A DNA stretch of 55,774 bases from Thermosediminibacterales bacterium. GTDB lineage: Bacteria; Bacillota; Thermosediminibacteria; Koleobacterales; JARRCM01. The notes beneath the pieces were generated by a model. That model was not told where the DNA came from. It did not search any database and saw only the letters and a list, made by a program, of their open reading frames with translations. This document shows, piece after piece, positions 43,583-52,300 of this stretch (within the stretch, counting starts at the first letter, position 1; each line of letters starts with the position of its first letter). Location: positions 1-55,774 of the forward strand of contig JARRCM010000012.1 in assembly GCA_029982205.1 (NCBI GenBank). Direction: 5' to 3'. Position numbers and translations under genes: made by a program.

Positions 43583-44482
43583 ATGGGAATTTTAATGATT
43601 TTTATTGATGGTTTTGGCCTTGGGAAAAATGACCCAAGGTATAATCCGATTTTAAATACCGAGACTCAAACCCTTAAACAGCTTATTGAAAGCCCTTATA
43701 TGGTTCCTACTTCTACATGTATGGGTGTTGAAGGAATTCCCCAAAGCGCAACTGGGCAAACTGCCTTATTTACCGGAATAAATGCTGCAAAAGCTGTTGG
43801 AAGGCATATAAGTGGTTTTCCCACTGCTGCTCTTAAAGAAATTTTAAAAAACTATAGTGTATTTAAACAAGCAGTTGATTTGGGTATGAGAGTGACTAAT
43901 GCTAATATGTACCGTACCAACTACTACGTTAGAAAACATGAAAAAAAGCTGCGTGCATCAGCTACAACAGTCGCTACAATGGCTGCAGGCATTCCCTTCA
44001 GAAATAAGAGTGATTTGATAAATGGAAAAGCGGTTTTTCAGGATATTACTAATGAAATATTAATTGAACAGGGATATAAAGTTCCGCAGTTAACACCTGA
44101 AGAAGCAGGAAGAAGATTGGCTGTATTGAGTTCAGAGTATGATTTTACTCTTTTCGAGTATTTCCAGACAGATATTGTTGGCCATAGTCAAGACATGGAA
44201 AAAGCTATAAAAATAATAGATGTCCTTGACAGGTTTGTGAAAACAATAATTGACACGATTGACCTTTCGAAAAACCTAATATTAATAACCAGTGACCATG
44301 GTAATATAGAAGATTTAAGTGTCAAGACCCATACTTTAAATAAGGTACCAACAATATTACTGGGGTTAGGGGCAGCAGAGGTTTCTAGAAGAATAAGTTC
44401 TTTAGAGGATATAACCCCTAGTCTTATAGATGCATTAAAGCATTTTTCCTCAGGAAATAAAGAGGTGAAAAAATATGGATGA
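43583..44482 (+). CDS. Alkaline phosphatase superfamily metalloenzyme, phosphomutase-like
   Basis: This 299-residue protein resembles cofactor-independent phosphoglycerate mutase and phosphopentomutase. It has MIFIDGFGLG (first metal Asp), QSATGQTALFTG (nucleophile region), TDIVGHSQDM (metal Asp and His), ITSDHGNIED (Asp-His pair) and HTLNKVPTIL (last His). It is about half the length of iPGM because the inserted phosphatase domain is missing. The substrate is unknown. ATG follows GGGAGAGG. It overlaps mutS2 by 8 bases, so the two are probably co-translated. Confidence 0.82.
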   Translation: MGILMIFIDGFGLGKNDPRYNPILNTETQTLKQLIESPYMVPTSTCMGVEGIPQSATGQTALFTGINAAKAVGRHISGFPTAALKEILKNYSVFKQAVDLGMRVTNANMYRTNYYVRKHEKKLRASATTVATMAAGIPFRNKSDLINGKAVFQDITNEILIEQGYKVPQLTPEEAGRRLAVLSSEYDFTLFEYFQTDIVGHSQDMEKAIKIIDVLDRFVKTIIDTIDLSKNLILITSDHGNIEDLSVKTHTLNKVPTILLGLGAAEVSRRISSLEDITPSLIDALKHFSSGNKEVKKYG

Positions 44483-46853
44483 GCATTCAATTAAAGTTTT
44501 AGAATTTCATAAGATAATAGATAGACTCAAAGAATTAACCGTTTCTCCAATGGGTAGAGAATTAGCAGAAAAATTACTGCCAGTTTCAGATATGAGGGAA
44601 GTAAAATATAAATTAGATGAAACAGGTGAGGCTGTAAAAATACTTCAAGAAGAATCAACTCCTCCTTTTGGAGGATTAAAAGATATTAGAATGGCATTAA
44701 AAAAATCGGAAAAGGGTTCAATGCTGCTTCCTGATGAGCTCCTTGATGTTGCTGATTTATTACGCTGCAGCAGAAATATAAAAACGTTTTTTTATAACAT
44801 AAAAGATTCTAAAAAAAAATATATGATAATTGGAGAACACATAAATAACTTGGTGATTCTTAAACAAATAGAAGATAAAATATTTTCCAGCATAGACGAG
44901 CAAGAGATTTGTGACGGTGCTAGTGATAAACTAAGGAGTTTGAGAAGACGTATCAGGGAATTACAAAATGAAATAAAAGATAAAATAAATACAATTTTAA
45001 AATCTCCCCAAAACCGAAAAATGCTCCAGGAACTAATTGTTACTCAAAGAAACGGAAGATATGTAGTGCCTGTAAAACAGGAATTCAGAGGCAGTTTTCC
45101 AGGGATAGTTCATGACCAGTCTTCAAGTGGTGCTACTTTGTTTATAGAACCAATGAGTGTTGTAAATATTAATAATTACTTACAGGAATTGAAGGTTCAG
45201 GAGAATAAAGAAGTAGAACGTATTTTGATAGAACTAACCAAAATGGTTGCTGAAGAAGCAGAGTCCATATCGACTAATCTTAAAGTTTTAACAAAATTAG
45301 ATCTAATTTTTGCTAAAGCCAGATTAGCTATACAAATGGATGCAGTTCAACCTGTAATAAATAATGAGAATTTTATTAATTTGAAAAAGGCACGTCATCC
45401 CTTACTTAAAGGTGGTGTGGTTCCAACAGATATTCATATTGGAAAAGATTTTAAAATACTTGTAATTACTGGCCCAAATACCGGTGGGAAAACAGTAACT
45501 TTGAAAACAGTCGGTCTTCTCTGTTTGATGGCTCAATCAGGTTTGTTTATACCGGCAAAATGGGGAAGTGAATTGCCTCTTTTTAGAAATGTCTACGCAG
45601 ATATAGGTGATGAACAAAGTATTGAACAAAGCTTAAGTAGTTTTTCATCTCATATGACAAACATTATTAAAATATTAAAAGCAGTTTCTGATAAAGACCT
45701 TGTGCTTTTAGATGAGCTTGGAGCTGGCACTGATCCTACAGAAGGTGCTGCTCTGGCAATGGCAATCTTAGATTATTTATATAATAAAAATGTTTTAACA
45801 ATTGCTACTACACATTACAGTGAATTAAAAACTTTTGCTTATACAATAGAGGGAATAGAGAATGCAAGCGTAGAATTTGATGTAGAAACACTTAAACCCA
45901 CATATAAGTTAATGATTGGTGTTCCAGGGAAAAGTAACGCTTTTGAAATTTCCAGACGTTTAGGACTCTTTAAAGAAATTATTGAAAGGGCTAAAAATTT
46001 TTTGACAGAAGACAATTTAAAGGTTGAAGACTTGTTAAAAAACATACATGAAAAACATAAAGCTATTCAACAAGACAGAGAACAAGTTAGAGAATTTCGC
46101 CAAGAAATACAAACCTTAAAAAAACGGTATGATTATGAACTGAAGAAGTTAGAACATAAAAAAGAAAAAATTCTTAGGGAGGCAAGGGAAGAGGCAAAGG
46201 ACATTTTAAAGAAGGCACAAAATGAAGCTAAAGCTATTATTAAGGAACTTAAATCTCTTTATTCCAGAGAGAATGAAAGAGAAAAAAATAAGCTAATCGA
46301 AGAAGCGCAAAACCGGCTTAAAGATTCATTATCAGAACTAGAAGAACAGCTTCATAAGCCCCTCTTAGAGAAAATAAACAAAGATGAATCAGATGAATTA
46401 AAACAAGGAGATAATGTGGCGATACCCAGTTTGAATCAGACAGGTGTGGTAGTTGAGAAGACAAAGGGTGATGAGATAATAATTCAAGTGGGTATGGTTA
46501 AATTAACACTTCCTTCATCAAGTGTAATAAAAATTAAAGGCAAAAACGATAATGAAAACAAAGAACATTTTAAATATGGAAAACTTGTAGCATCAAAAAC
46601 CCAAAACATTTCATCCGAACTGGATGTTAGAGGTTTTAGTCTCCAAGACGCTACTGATAAAGTTGATAAGTATATCGATGATGCCTATTTAGCTGGTCTG
46701 AGTGAAGTTGTGGTGATACATGGAAAAGGAACGGGGATTTTACGTGAAGGGCTTCATAACTATTTAAAAAACAACCGTTTAGTTAAATCATTTCGCAGTG
46801 GCAAATTTGGTGAAGGTGGGGAAGGTGTTACTTTTATTCAGTTAAACACATAA
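44475..46853 (+). CDS. mutS2: Endonuclease MutS2
   Basis: MutS2 is a MutS-like ATPase acting in recombination control and in rescue of collided ribosomes. The 792-residue protein lacks the mismatch-reading domain. It has a clamp/lever region, the ATPase with ITGPNTGGKTVTLKTVG (Walker A) and VLLDELGAGTDPTEGAALA (Walker B), a coiled coil (~510-620), and a C-terminal Smr domain with LDVRGFSLQDA and VVIHGKGTGILREG. The ATG lies inside the end of the upstream gene, after AGAGGTG. Confidence 0.95.
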   Translation: MDEHSIKVLEFHKIIDRLKELTVSPMGRELAEKLLPVSDMREVKYKLDETGEAVKILQEESTPPFGGLKDIRMALKKSEKGSMLLPDELLDVADLLRCSRNIKTFFYNIKDSKKKYMIIGEHINNLVILKQIEDKIFSSIDEQEICDGASDKLRSLRRRIRELQNEIKDKINTILKSPQNRKMLQELIVTQRNGRYVVPVKQEFRGSFPGIVHDQSSSGATLFIEPMSVVNINNYLQELKVQENKEVERILIELTKMVAEEAESISTNLKVLTKLDLIFAKARLAIQMDAVQPVINNENFINLKKARHPLLKGGVVPTDIHIGKDFKILVITGPNTGGKTVTLKTVGLLCLMAQSGLFIPAKWGSELPLFRNVYADIGDEQSIEQSLSSFSSHMTNIIKILKAVSDKDLVLLDELGAGTDPTEGAALAMAILDYLYNKNVLTIATTHYSELKTFAYTIEGIENASVEFDVETLKPTYKLMIGVPGKSNAFEISRRLGLFKEIIERAKNFLTEDNLKVEDLLKNIHEKHKAIQQDREQVREFRQEIQTLKKRYDYELKKLEHKKEKILREAREEAKDILKKAQNEAKAIIKELKSLYSRENEREKNKLIEEAQNRLKDSLSELEEQLHKPLLEKINKDESDELKQGDNVAIPSLNQTGVVVEKTKGDEIIIQVGMVKLTLPSSSVIKIKGKNDNENKEHFKYGKLVASKTQNISSELDVRGFSLQDATDKVDKYIDDAYLAGLSEVVVIHGKGTGILREGLHNYLKNNRLVKSFRSGKFGEGGEGVTFIQLNT

Positions 46854-46865
46854 GGAGGTTGATTA

Positions 46866-47327
46866 ATGATATTGGTAAGCGCTTGTCTGACAGGCCTTTG
46901 CTGCAAATATAACGGCGGCAGCAATTACAATGAAAAGGTATATAAGCTTGTGGAAATGAGAAAGGCAATACCTTTTTGCCCGGAACAATTAGGTGGTTTG
47001 CCCACACCAAGACCTCCTTCTGAGATTATTAACGGAGACGGGAAAGATATTTTTTTGGGTAAGGCGAAGGTGATTAACAGTTCAGGTGAGGATGTAACTC
47101 AAAAATTTATTAAAGGTGCAGAGGAATCTCTGAAGTTAGCAAAAACTATGAGGGTAAAAAAAGCGATATTGAAAAGCCGGAGCCCTTCTTGTGGTTGTGG
47201 TATGATTTATGACGGAACTTTTAGCGGACGCAAGAAAAAGGGAAATGGGGTAACGGCAGAATTGTTTATGCAAAATGGAATTGAAGTTATCACAGAAGAA
47301 GAATATCAAATGAAAGAGCGTGTCTGA
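46866..47327 (+). CDS. DUF523 family protein
   Basis: This 153-residue protein of unknown function has the DUF523 pattern: ILVSACLTGLCCKYNGGSN, FCPEQLGGLPTPRPPSEI, KSRSPSCGCGMIYDGTFSG and GNGVTAELF. The conserved cysteines suggest metal or sulfur chemistry, but no activity is established. ATG follows AAGGAGG. It lies 12 bases after mutS2 and ends at a hairpin shared with the convergent PBP gene. Confidence 0.88.
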   Translation: MILVSACLTGLCCKYNGGSNYNEKVYKLVEMRKAIPFCPEQLGGLPTPRPPSEIINGDGKDIFLGKAKVINSSGEDVTQKFIKGAEESLKLAKTMRVKKAILKSRSPSCGCGMIYDGTFSGRKKKGNGVTAELFMQNGIEVITEEEYQMKERV

Positions 47328-47341
47328 ACAGGCACGCTCTT
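47314..47341. terminator. Bidirectional terminator between DUF523 gene and PBP gene
   Basis: AAGAGCGTG (47314-47322) pairs with CACGCTCTT (47333-47341); two more pairs close the loop. The hairpin covers the stop codon of the upstream gene. Confidence 0.85.
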
Positions 47342-47354
47342 ATAATATAATAAA

Positions 47355-49631
47355 TTAGAATCCTGAAGGATTTTTAGGATTTTGAGGTCCATGAATATTA
47401 CAATATTCTAAAGGGACCTCATATTTGGCATCTACTGGTATCCTTCCATCTTCTGCCGGAACATAAGGTTCTTTACGCTTAATGAACACTTTTTTCTTGA
47501 CTTTATCTAATGGGCAGTGTTCAGTCGCCAACAAGTTGGTATCGCTACAAACTTCTAATTCAACATGAACATCGCAATATTCATGGGGTTCTGTACCTTT
47601 AATAAATATTTCCTGTATTACTTGAGAACCTCTGGGATCTTTTGCGCAAAGGTCTGTAGGAAGTTTACCTGATTGAGCACAAACATTTATTGGACCTATA
47701 ATCTTATCAGGTTTAATGAAATCTTCATCCTTAGGTAAATCTTTATAAGCTACTTCTATTACTTGTTTCCATATCAAAGCAGGCTGTTTGCCTCCGGCAA
47801 CGTTTTTCATTGGTGTTGGTTCATCATAGCCCATCCAGACAGCAGCAGTCAAATGAGGAGTATAGCCTACAAACCAGATGTCTTTGCTATCAGTAGTGGT
47901 TCCGGTTTTTCCTGCTACAGGAAAATCAAGACTTGCCAAACGCCAGGCTGTTCCCCTTTTTACTACACCTCTAAGCATATCTGTCATAATATATGCCACC
48001 TGTTCACTTACTGCAACCCATTTTTGTGGTGTATGTTCATAAATCAACCTTCCGTTCTTATCGGTGATTTTAGAAACTGCAAAAGGTTCGATATGAATAC
48101 CTTTGTTTGCAAGTGTCCCATATGCCGACGCCATTTCTAAAGGTGTTACGCCTTTAGTTAGACCGCCTAAAGCAAGGGCGGAAAGCCCTTTATCATTTCT
48201 TCTGCCTTTTAATACCAGACTATGAATCCCGAGTTTTTGAGCATATTCTATCCCTCTGTCAATCCCTATTTTATCTAAGACTTTTACTGCTACTACATTG
48301 ACTGAAAGTTCAATAGCGCGTCTTATAGTTGTTAAACCGTCAAAACGTCCGTTGTAGTTTTCAGGCGACCAAACGCTTCCATCTGGTTGTGGGTATGCAA
48401 TAGGTGCATTATCAATTACGGTAGCCGGTGTCATGCCTAAAGCAATAGCAGGAGTATAAACTGCAATAGGTTTAAAAGATGAACCTGGTTGACGATAAGA
48501 TTGAGTGGCACGATTTAATCCCAGTTTATTTTCATGTTTTCGGCCGCCTACCAGTGCTTTTATTTCTCCGGTTCGATGGTCTATTACTGCAATAGCAGCC
48601 TGAGGTTGTGGAATTCCTTTTTTGTCAGGTTTGCTTTCGGGATAGTTTTTAGGGTCCTCAAGAACCTTTTCAGCAGCTTGTTGAAGTTTCATATCTACGG
48701 TAGTAAAAATTCTAAGACCACCATGATATAACTTATTAAAAGCTTCATCATCTGAAATATTGTATTTTTGTTTTAAGATATCAACACTTTGTCGGATTAC
48801 ATGGTCTACAAAGTAAGGAGCCTTGTATGAGGGTTTAGCGTTTTTAATACCCGCTAGTTTTATTTCCATGTTTTTAGCTATTTCAGCTTCTTCTTTTGAA
48901 ATAAAACCGCTCTCCACCATTTCATCTAAAACTACTTCCTGGCGAGCTTTAGCGTTTTTGAAGTTAATGTATGGTGAATAAATTCCTGGATTTCTTGTAA
49001 TACCGGCAAGCATAGCGCTTTCTGCAAGGTTAAGGTCCCAAACATGTTTACCGAAAAAAATTTTCGAAGCTGCTTCAACACCATTAGCAGAATGGCCAAA
49101 ATAGATTTGATTTAGATAAAACTCAAGGATTTCTTTTTTTGTGTATTTTCTTTCAATCTGTATTGAAAGCCAAGCTTCTTGAAGTTTTCTTTTAATCGTT
49201 TTTTCTGGGTGGAGGAAAGCATTTTTGACTAACTGCTGGGTTATGGTACTTGCACCTCTCTTAAACTCACCATGAATCATATCTGTATAGAGAGCAGCTA
49301 AAATAGCTTTGATATTTATCCCGGGATGATTATAAAATTGTTTGTCCTCAATTGCTATAAAGGCGTTTTGTAAATGTTCTGGGATTTTTTCTAACGGAAC
49401 AATCACCCTGTTTTCTTCGGCATGGAGTTCGGCGATTTGTTTATTACTGCTGTCAAAAACGAATGAAGTTTCACTAGGTTTTAGCTGTTCTGGATCAAAA
49501 GGTGGAGTGTCTTTTAGCCAGCTGACCAGAAGACCTGCTCCGGCTCCAGCCAAAATAAAACAGGTAATAATAAATGCTATAAAAAAAGCTTTGAACACTT
49601 TTACTTTTTTCTTTTTATTTTTTTTAGGCAC
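47355..49631 (-). CDS. Class A penicillin-binding protein (PBP1A family)
   Basis: This 758-residue bifunctional peptidoglycan synthase has a lysine-rich start, one membrane helix (~17-38) and a glycosyltransferase 51 domain: AIEDKQFYNHPGINIKAI (catalytic Glu), RGASTITQQLVKN and KKEILEFYLNQIYFGHSANG. The transpeptidase domain has YRQPGSSFKPIAV (SxxK serine), ELSVNVVAV (SxN) and GKTGTTTDSKD (KTGT). The C-terminal tail has paired cysteines. GTG 49631 follows GGGAGGGGAG; the frame opens at 49655 but that overlaps the site. It is transcribed alone. Confidence 0.94.
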   Translation of the reverse strand: MPKKNKKKKVKVFKAFFIAFIITCFILAGAGAGLLVSWLKDTPPFDPEQLKPSETSFVFDSSNKQIAELHAEENRVIVPLEKIPEHLQNAFIAIEDKQFYNHPGINIKAILAALYTDMIHGEFKRGASTITQQLVKNAFLHPEKTIKRKLQEAWLSIQIERKYTKKEILEFYLNQIYFGHSANGVEAASKIFFGKHVWDLNLAESAMLAGITRNPGIYSPYINFKNAKARQEVVLDEMVESGFISKEEAEIAKNMEIKLAGIKNAKPSYKAPYFVDHVIRQSVDILKQKYNISDDEAFNKLYHGGLRIFTTVDMKLQQAAEKVLEDPKNYPESKPDKKGIPQPQAAIAVIDHRTGEIKALVGGRKHENKLGLNRATQSYRQPGSSFKPIAVYTPAIALGMTPATVIDNAPIAYPQPDGSVWSPENYNGRFDGLTTIRRAIELSVNVVAVKVLDKIGIDRGIEYAQKLGIHSLVLKGRRNDKGLSALALGGLTKGVTPLEMASAYGTLANKGIHIEPFAVSKITDKNGRLIYEHTPQKWVAVSEQVAYIMTDMLRGVVKRGTAWRLASLDFPVAGKTGTTTDSKDIWFVGYTPHLTAAVWMGYDEPTPMKNVAGGKQPALIWKQVIEVAYKDLPKDEDFIKPDKIIGPINVCAQSGKLPTDLCAKDPRGSQVIQEIFIKGTEPHEYCDVHVELEVCSDTNLLATEHCPLDKVKKKVFIKRKEPYVPAEDGRIPVDAKYEVPLEYCNIHGPQNPKNPSGF

Positions 49632-49693
49632 TATTTTCTCCCCTCCCTGGAACAACCTTTAAACATATATTAACTAGTATTTATATCTTAATA

Positions 49694-49702
49694 ATTATAA
49701 CA
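49694..49702 (-). promoter_or_regulatory. Extended -10 promoter of the PBP gene
   Basis: On the minus strand TGTTATAAT (49702-49694) is an extended -10, about 63 bases upstream of the GTG. No clear -35 is visible. Confidence 0.5.
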
Positions 49703-49922
49703 TATATTAAAAATTTAGGGAAATTCACTAGTGTTGCATAAAAATTTTCCAACAAAATAAAGTCTAAATTCTAAATCCTCTCATAATCCACAAACGTACA
49801 TTTGTAGGAATATATGGAAATGGACTTTTCCTTTTACGGTTCAAGGAACAACCACCTAGGGGTAGTCTTTATCCACATTTTTACAGCCATATTTTATTAC
49901 AAAATTACAGGATCATATGTAA

Positions 49923-49938
49923 GATCATTCGAATGATC
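49923..49938. repeat. Perfect 16-bp palindrome
   Basis: GATCATTCGAATGATC reads the same on both strands with no spacer. It lies in the 448-base gap between the PBP gene and the phoU remnant, which holds no gene I can support. A dimeric protein site is possible; none is recognised. Confidence 0.7.
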
Positions 49939-50004
49939 AGCTTCGCCTGCCATCACCTGCCTTACAGTATATTTAAATACTGCTTCATGATCTATTTTTC
50001 AACG

Positions 50005-50073
50005 GCCTCTTGAACTTCGTTTTGGTTTTCTGTGAAGTTTCTTTACAAACAAAGCAAACGGTTCAAGAAGGCA
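50005..50073. repeat. Imperfect inverted repeat before the phoU remnant
   Basis: GGCCTCTTGAAC and the following ~13 bases (50004-50029) are matched imperfectly by the reverse complement of 50048-50073, which ends GTTCAAGAAGGC. It borders the broken end of the phoU remnant. It could be an old terminator or the trace of an inserted element. Confidence 0.45.
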
Positions 50074-50080
50074 TGCATTT

Positions 50081-50359
50081 AGGGATAGCATAAAAGCTTA
50101 TATTAATGAAGATGTAAAATTGGCCAAAGAAGTTTGGAAAAGAGATGCAGAAGTAGATGAATTATATAATAAAGTTTTTAATGAATTTTTAGAATTTATG
50201 AATAAAGATCCTCAAACTATTACCAGATCGGTATATTTAATTAATATTGCAAAAGACCTAGAAAGGATAGCGGATTATGCAACAAATTTTTGCGAACAAG
50301 TATTATACATGGTAAATGGTGATAGAATTCAGAAAAAATTAAAAAAACTTAATAGTTAA
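50081..50359 (+). pseudogene. phoU: C-terminal remnant of phosphate regulator PhoU
   Basis: About 92 codons match the second half of PhoU: SIKAYINEDVKLAKEVWKRD, AEVDELYNKVFNEFLEFM, then AKDLERIADYATNFCEQVLY, the metal-binding helix signature. PhoU is normally ~215 residues of two repeated bundles; the first bundle is missing, and no start or ribosome binding site fits. No pst genes are nearby. The bases before 50081 show no PhoU similarity, so the gene is cut, not frameshifted. Confidence 0.75.
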
Positions 50360-50905
50360 TATTTATGATCAATCCCTAAAAACATATACATAAGTACCAA
50401 TTATAGTATTTATGGCATAGAGTTTCCTTCAGGTGAAGATTTGGGGGATTCTTTATTAAAATATTCTCCAACAGGATATATAAAACCCTTTATTTTGTTG
50501 TGATATCAAAGTTTTTATGTGCTATCACTGCTGAGATTTCAGGGGAAACTAGCTATAGAATCCTTATATCATATCTGAGGATATCAAATAATCATCTCCT
50601 ATTTCTTCCCTACAGTAGCGATATATATAATAAATTTCTCTTTACCATTAATGTCAAGTATACGGTTCATTTCATCATCGGAAAATGTAGCGATAGCACA
50701 AACCCCACAATCTATTGATTCTGCACTTAATTTATATGTTCAAGCGTGGGCATTTTTTTAGAAACAACCTGTAGGAGGAAACCCAAAAAGACTTCAGCGT
50801 TGACGTGCCAGCGGGGAAGCTACTATTAGTGTGCATAAAAGAAAGTATGGCCTTGGCCAAAGTCTGTCCCAAGGTTACCGGGGAACTAGTACAGCATCAA
50901 CTAAG
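50360..50905. other. Gene-poor stretch with coding-like fragments
   Basis: No intact gene is supported here. The plus strand has a 44-codon open stretch near 50370-50502 containing YGIEFPSGEDLGDSLLKYSP, and another near 50665-50760 containing AQTPQSIDSALNLYVQAWAF. Both look protein-like but lack starts and I cannot assign a family. A 72-codon frame at 50500-50718 lacks a ribosome binding site. The last 150 bases before the minus-strand gene look richer in G and C. Confidence 0.35.
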
Positions 50906-51946
50906 TTAGCTGTTTTTTTGGAAATGATTGCAAGTTGCACTAAAGGGGTCTGGGGAAAGTATTTCCCCAGGCTTGGGGGGATGCTCAGACTGCGAAGCAA
51001 TCGCCGAATATTCTTTTTTTAATTTGTCGAAGATTTCCTCTACAGAAAGTATTTTCTTTATTGTATAAACTTTTTGACCAGCAAAAACCAGACGGTTGGT
51101 TCCCGTACCCTTCTGGGCGTTCTCCAATGCTTTTTTGATGCAGAAATTCCTTTTACAATTTTTAAGACAATCATCACATGCTTCTATTTCGATGGAGGCT
51201 CCGGATAAAAGTTTATCCACGAAAGCATTTCGCAGTGCTCGACCCGGAAGTCCTACAGGGCTTTTGATCAATACTGTGTCCGTTGGTCTAGAATTTACAT
51301 ACAATTGTTTAAAATATTCACTGGCATTCGATTCACGACTTGCTGCAAAACGGGTTCCCATCTGCACACCATCTGCTCCCAGTTGTTCCATCCTGTATAT
51401 ATCGTAGCCATCCACAATACCCCCTGCGGCTATAACGGGAAGGTTTGTTGCAGCCTTGACTTCTGGAAGGATTTCTTCTATCGGGCGGTTGGTGCCCAGA
51501 TGACCACCAGCCTGGCCGCTTTCTGCAACGACAGCAGCAGCACCCAGTTTTTCTGCGATTTTTGCAAGACGTCCTGAAGAAACAAGAGGCACCACAGGAA
51601 CATTGAACTGTTTCCCCCAGCTGAACACATCCCGGGAAAAACCAGCACCGGAAAATACAATGTCGATCCCTGTTTTGAGGGCAGTTTTTATCAACTCGGC
51701 GAAGTTTTTTACAGCAAAAAGCACATTGATGCCTATGGCACCATTTCCGCCGGCCAGCCTTTTGGCCTGCATTATTTCATTCCTTAATTCCTCGGAAGTC
51801 ATTGCTGTTCCGGCAATAACACCGATTCCACCCTGGCTTGCAACGGCCCCTGCCAGAGATGCGGTAGAAATCCTTACTGCCATACCTCCCTGAATTATTG
51901 CATGGGGCACTGTGAGTTCACCCAATTTTAAAATTCTGTTAAACAT
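50906..51946 (-). CDS. Nitronate monooxygenase family flavoprotein
   Basis: This 346-residue FMN TIM-barrel protein has IQGGMAVRISTASLAGAVA, GGIGVIAGTAM, AESGQAGGHLGTNRP (catalytic His region), PVIAAGGIVDGYD and GADGVQMGTRFAAS. It could oxidise nitronates or act as an enoyl reductase; it is related to FabK at 22199 but stands alone. A C-terminal cysteine cluster (CDDCLKNCKRNFC) is a feature of one subgroup. ATG follows TGGAGG. Its bases look richer in G and C than the core genes, which fits a later arrival. Confidence 0.85.
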   Translation of the reverse strand: MFNRILKLGELTVPHAIIQGGMAVRISTASLAGAVASQGGIGVIAGTAMTSEELRNEIMQAKRLAGGNGAIGINVLFAVKNFAELIKTALKTGIDIVFSGAGFSRDVFSWGKQFNVPVVPLVSSGRLAKIAEKLGAAAVVAESGQAGGHLGTNRPIEEILPEVKAATNLPVIAAGGIVDGYDIYRMEQLGADGVQMGTRFAASRESNASEYFKQLYVNSRPTDTVLIKSPVGLPGRALRNAFVDKLLSGASIEIEACDDCLKNCKRNFCIKKALENAQKGTGTNRLVFAGQKVYTIKKILSVEEIFDKLKKEYSAIASQSEHPPKPGEILSPDPFSATCNHFQKNS

Positions 51947-52300
51947 GATAAGACCTCCACAGGAAATTTAACTTAAAACACGTTTTTATTATACCAAAAG
52001 TTGGTTTATATATAAAACAAAATATTTTTTTAAAGCTCCCGTGATTAATGTTTACCTCATCCAAAGCAACTGTATTGTCATATTACCAACTGTAGTATTC
52101 AGAAGTGGCATAACGACTGTGAATGGTGTTAGGCCCGGATTGATATTTACCAGCCAATCTTTTTGTAGCAGTGAAAGCAGGTTTTTTACACAATTTATAG
52201 AATTGGTTGTAGAGAGATAGTGCTGTAACTCCGTCTAAAAAATAAAAAAGGGGATGTTATTAGAAGAGAAAAAACAATATTACAACCGGAGGTATGATTT
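51947..52300. other. Intergenic region between divergent genes
   Basis: The left end holds the promoter of the minus-strand flavoprotein gene. The right end has only the ribosome binding site (GGAGG) of the next gene. Between them, minus-strand frames of 50-60 codons (~52070-52250) have no start codon and no recognised family. I see no RNA gene or repeat. Confidence 0.4.
51988..51996 (-). promoter_or_regulatory. Extended -10 promoter of the nitronate monooxygenase gene
   Basis: Minus-strand TGGTATAAT (51996-51988) is a consensus extended -10 about 42 bases before the start. A small inverted repeat, ACCAA-AAG-TTGGT (51993-52005), overlaps it and could be an operator. Confidence 0.55.

Noticed and set aside
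50500-50718. 72-codon plus-strand frame
   Set aside because: No ribosome binding site, no domain, and it lies in a decayed stretch; described there but not called as a gene.
52070-52250. 50-60 codon minus-strand open frames
   Set aside because: Open but lacking a start codon after the upstream stops; no recognisable family.
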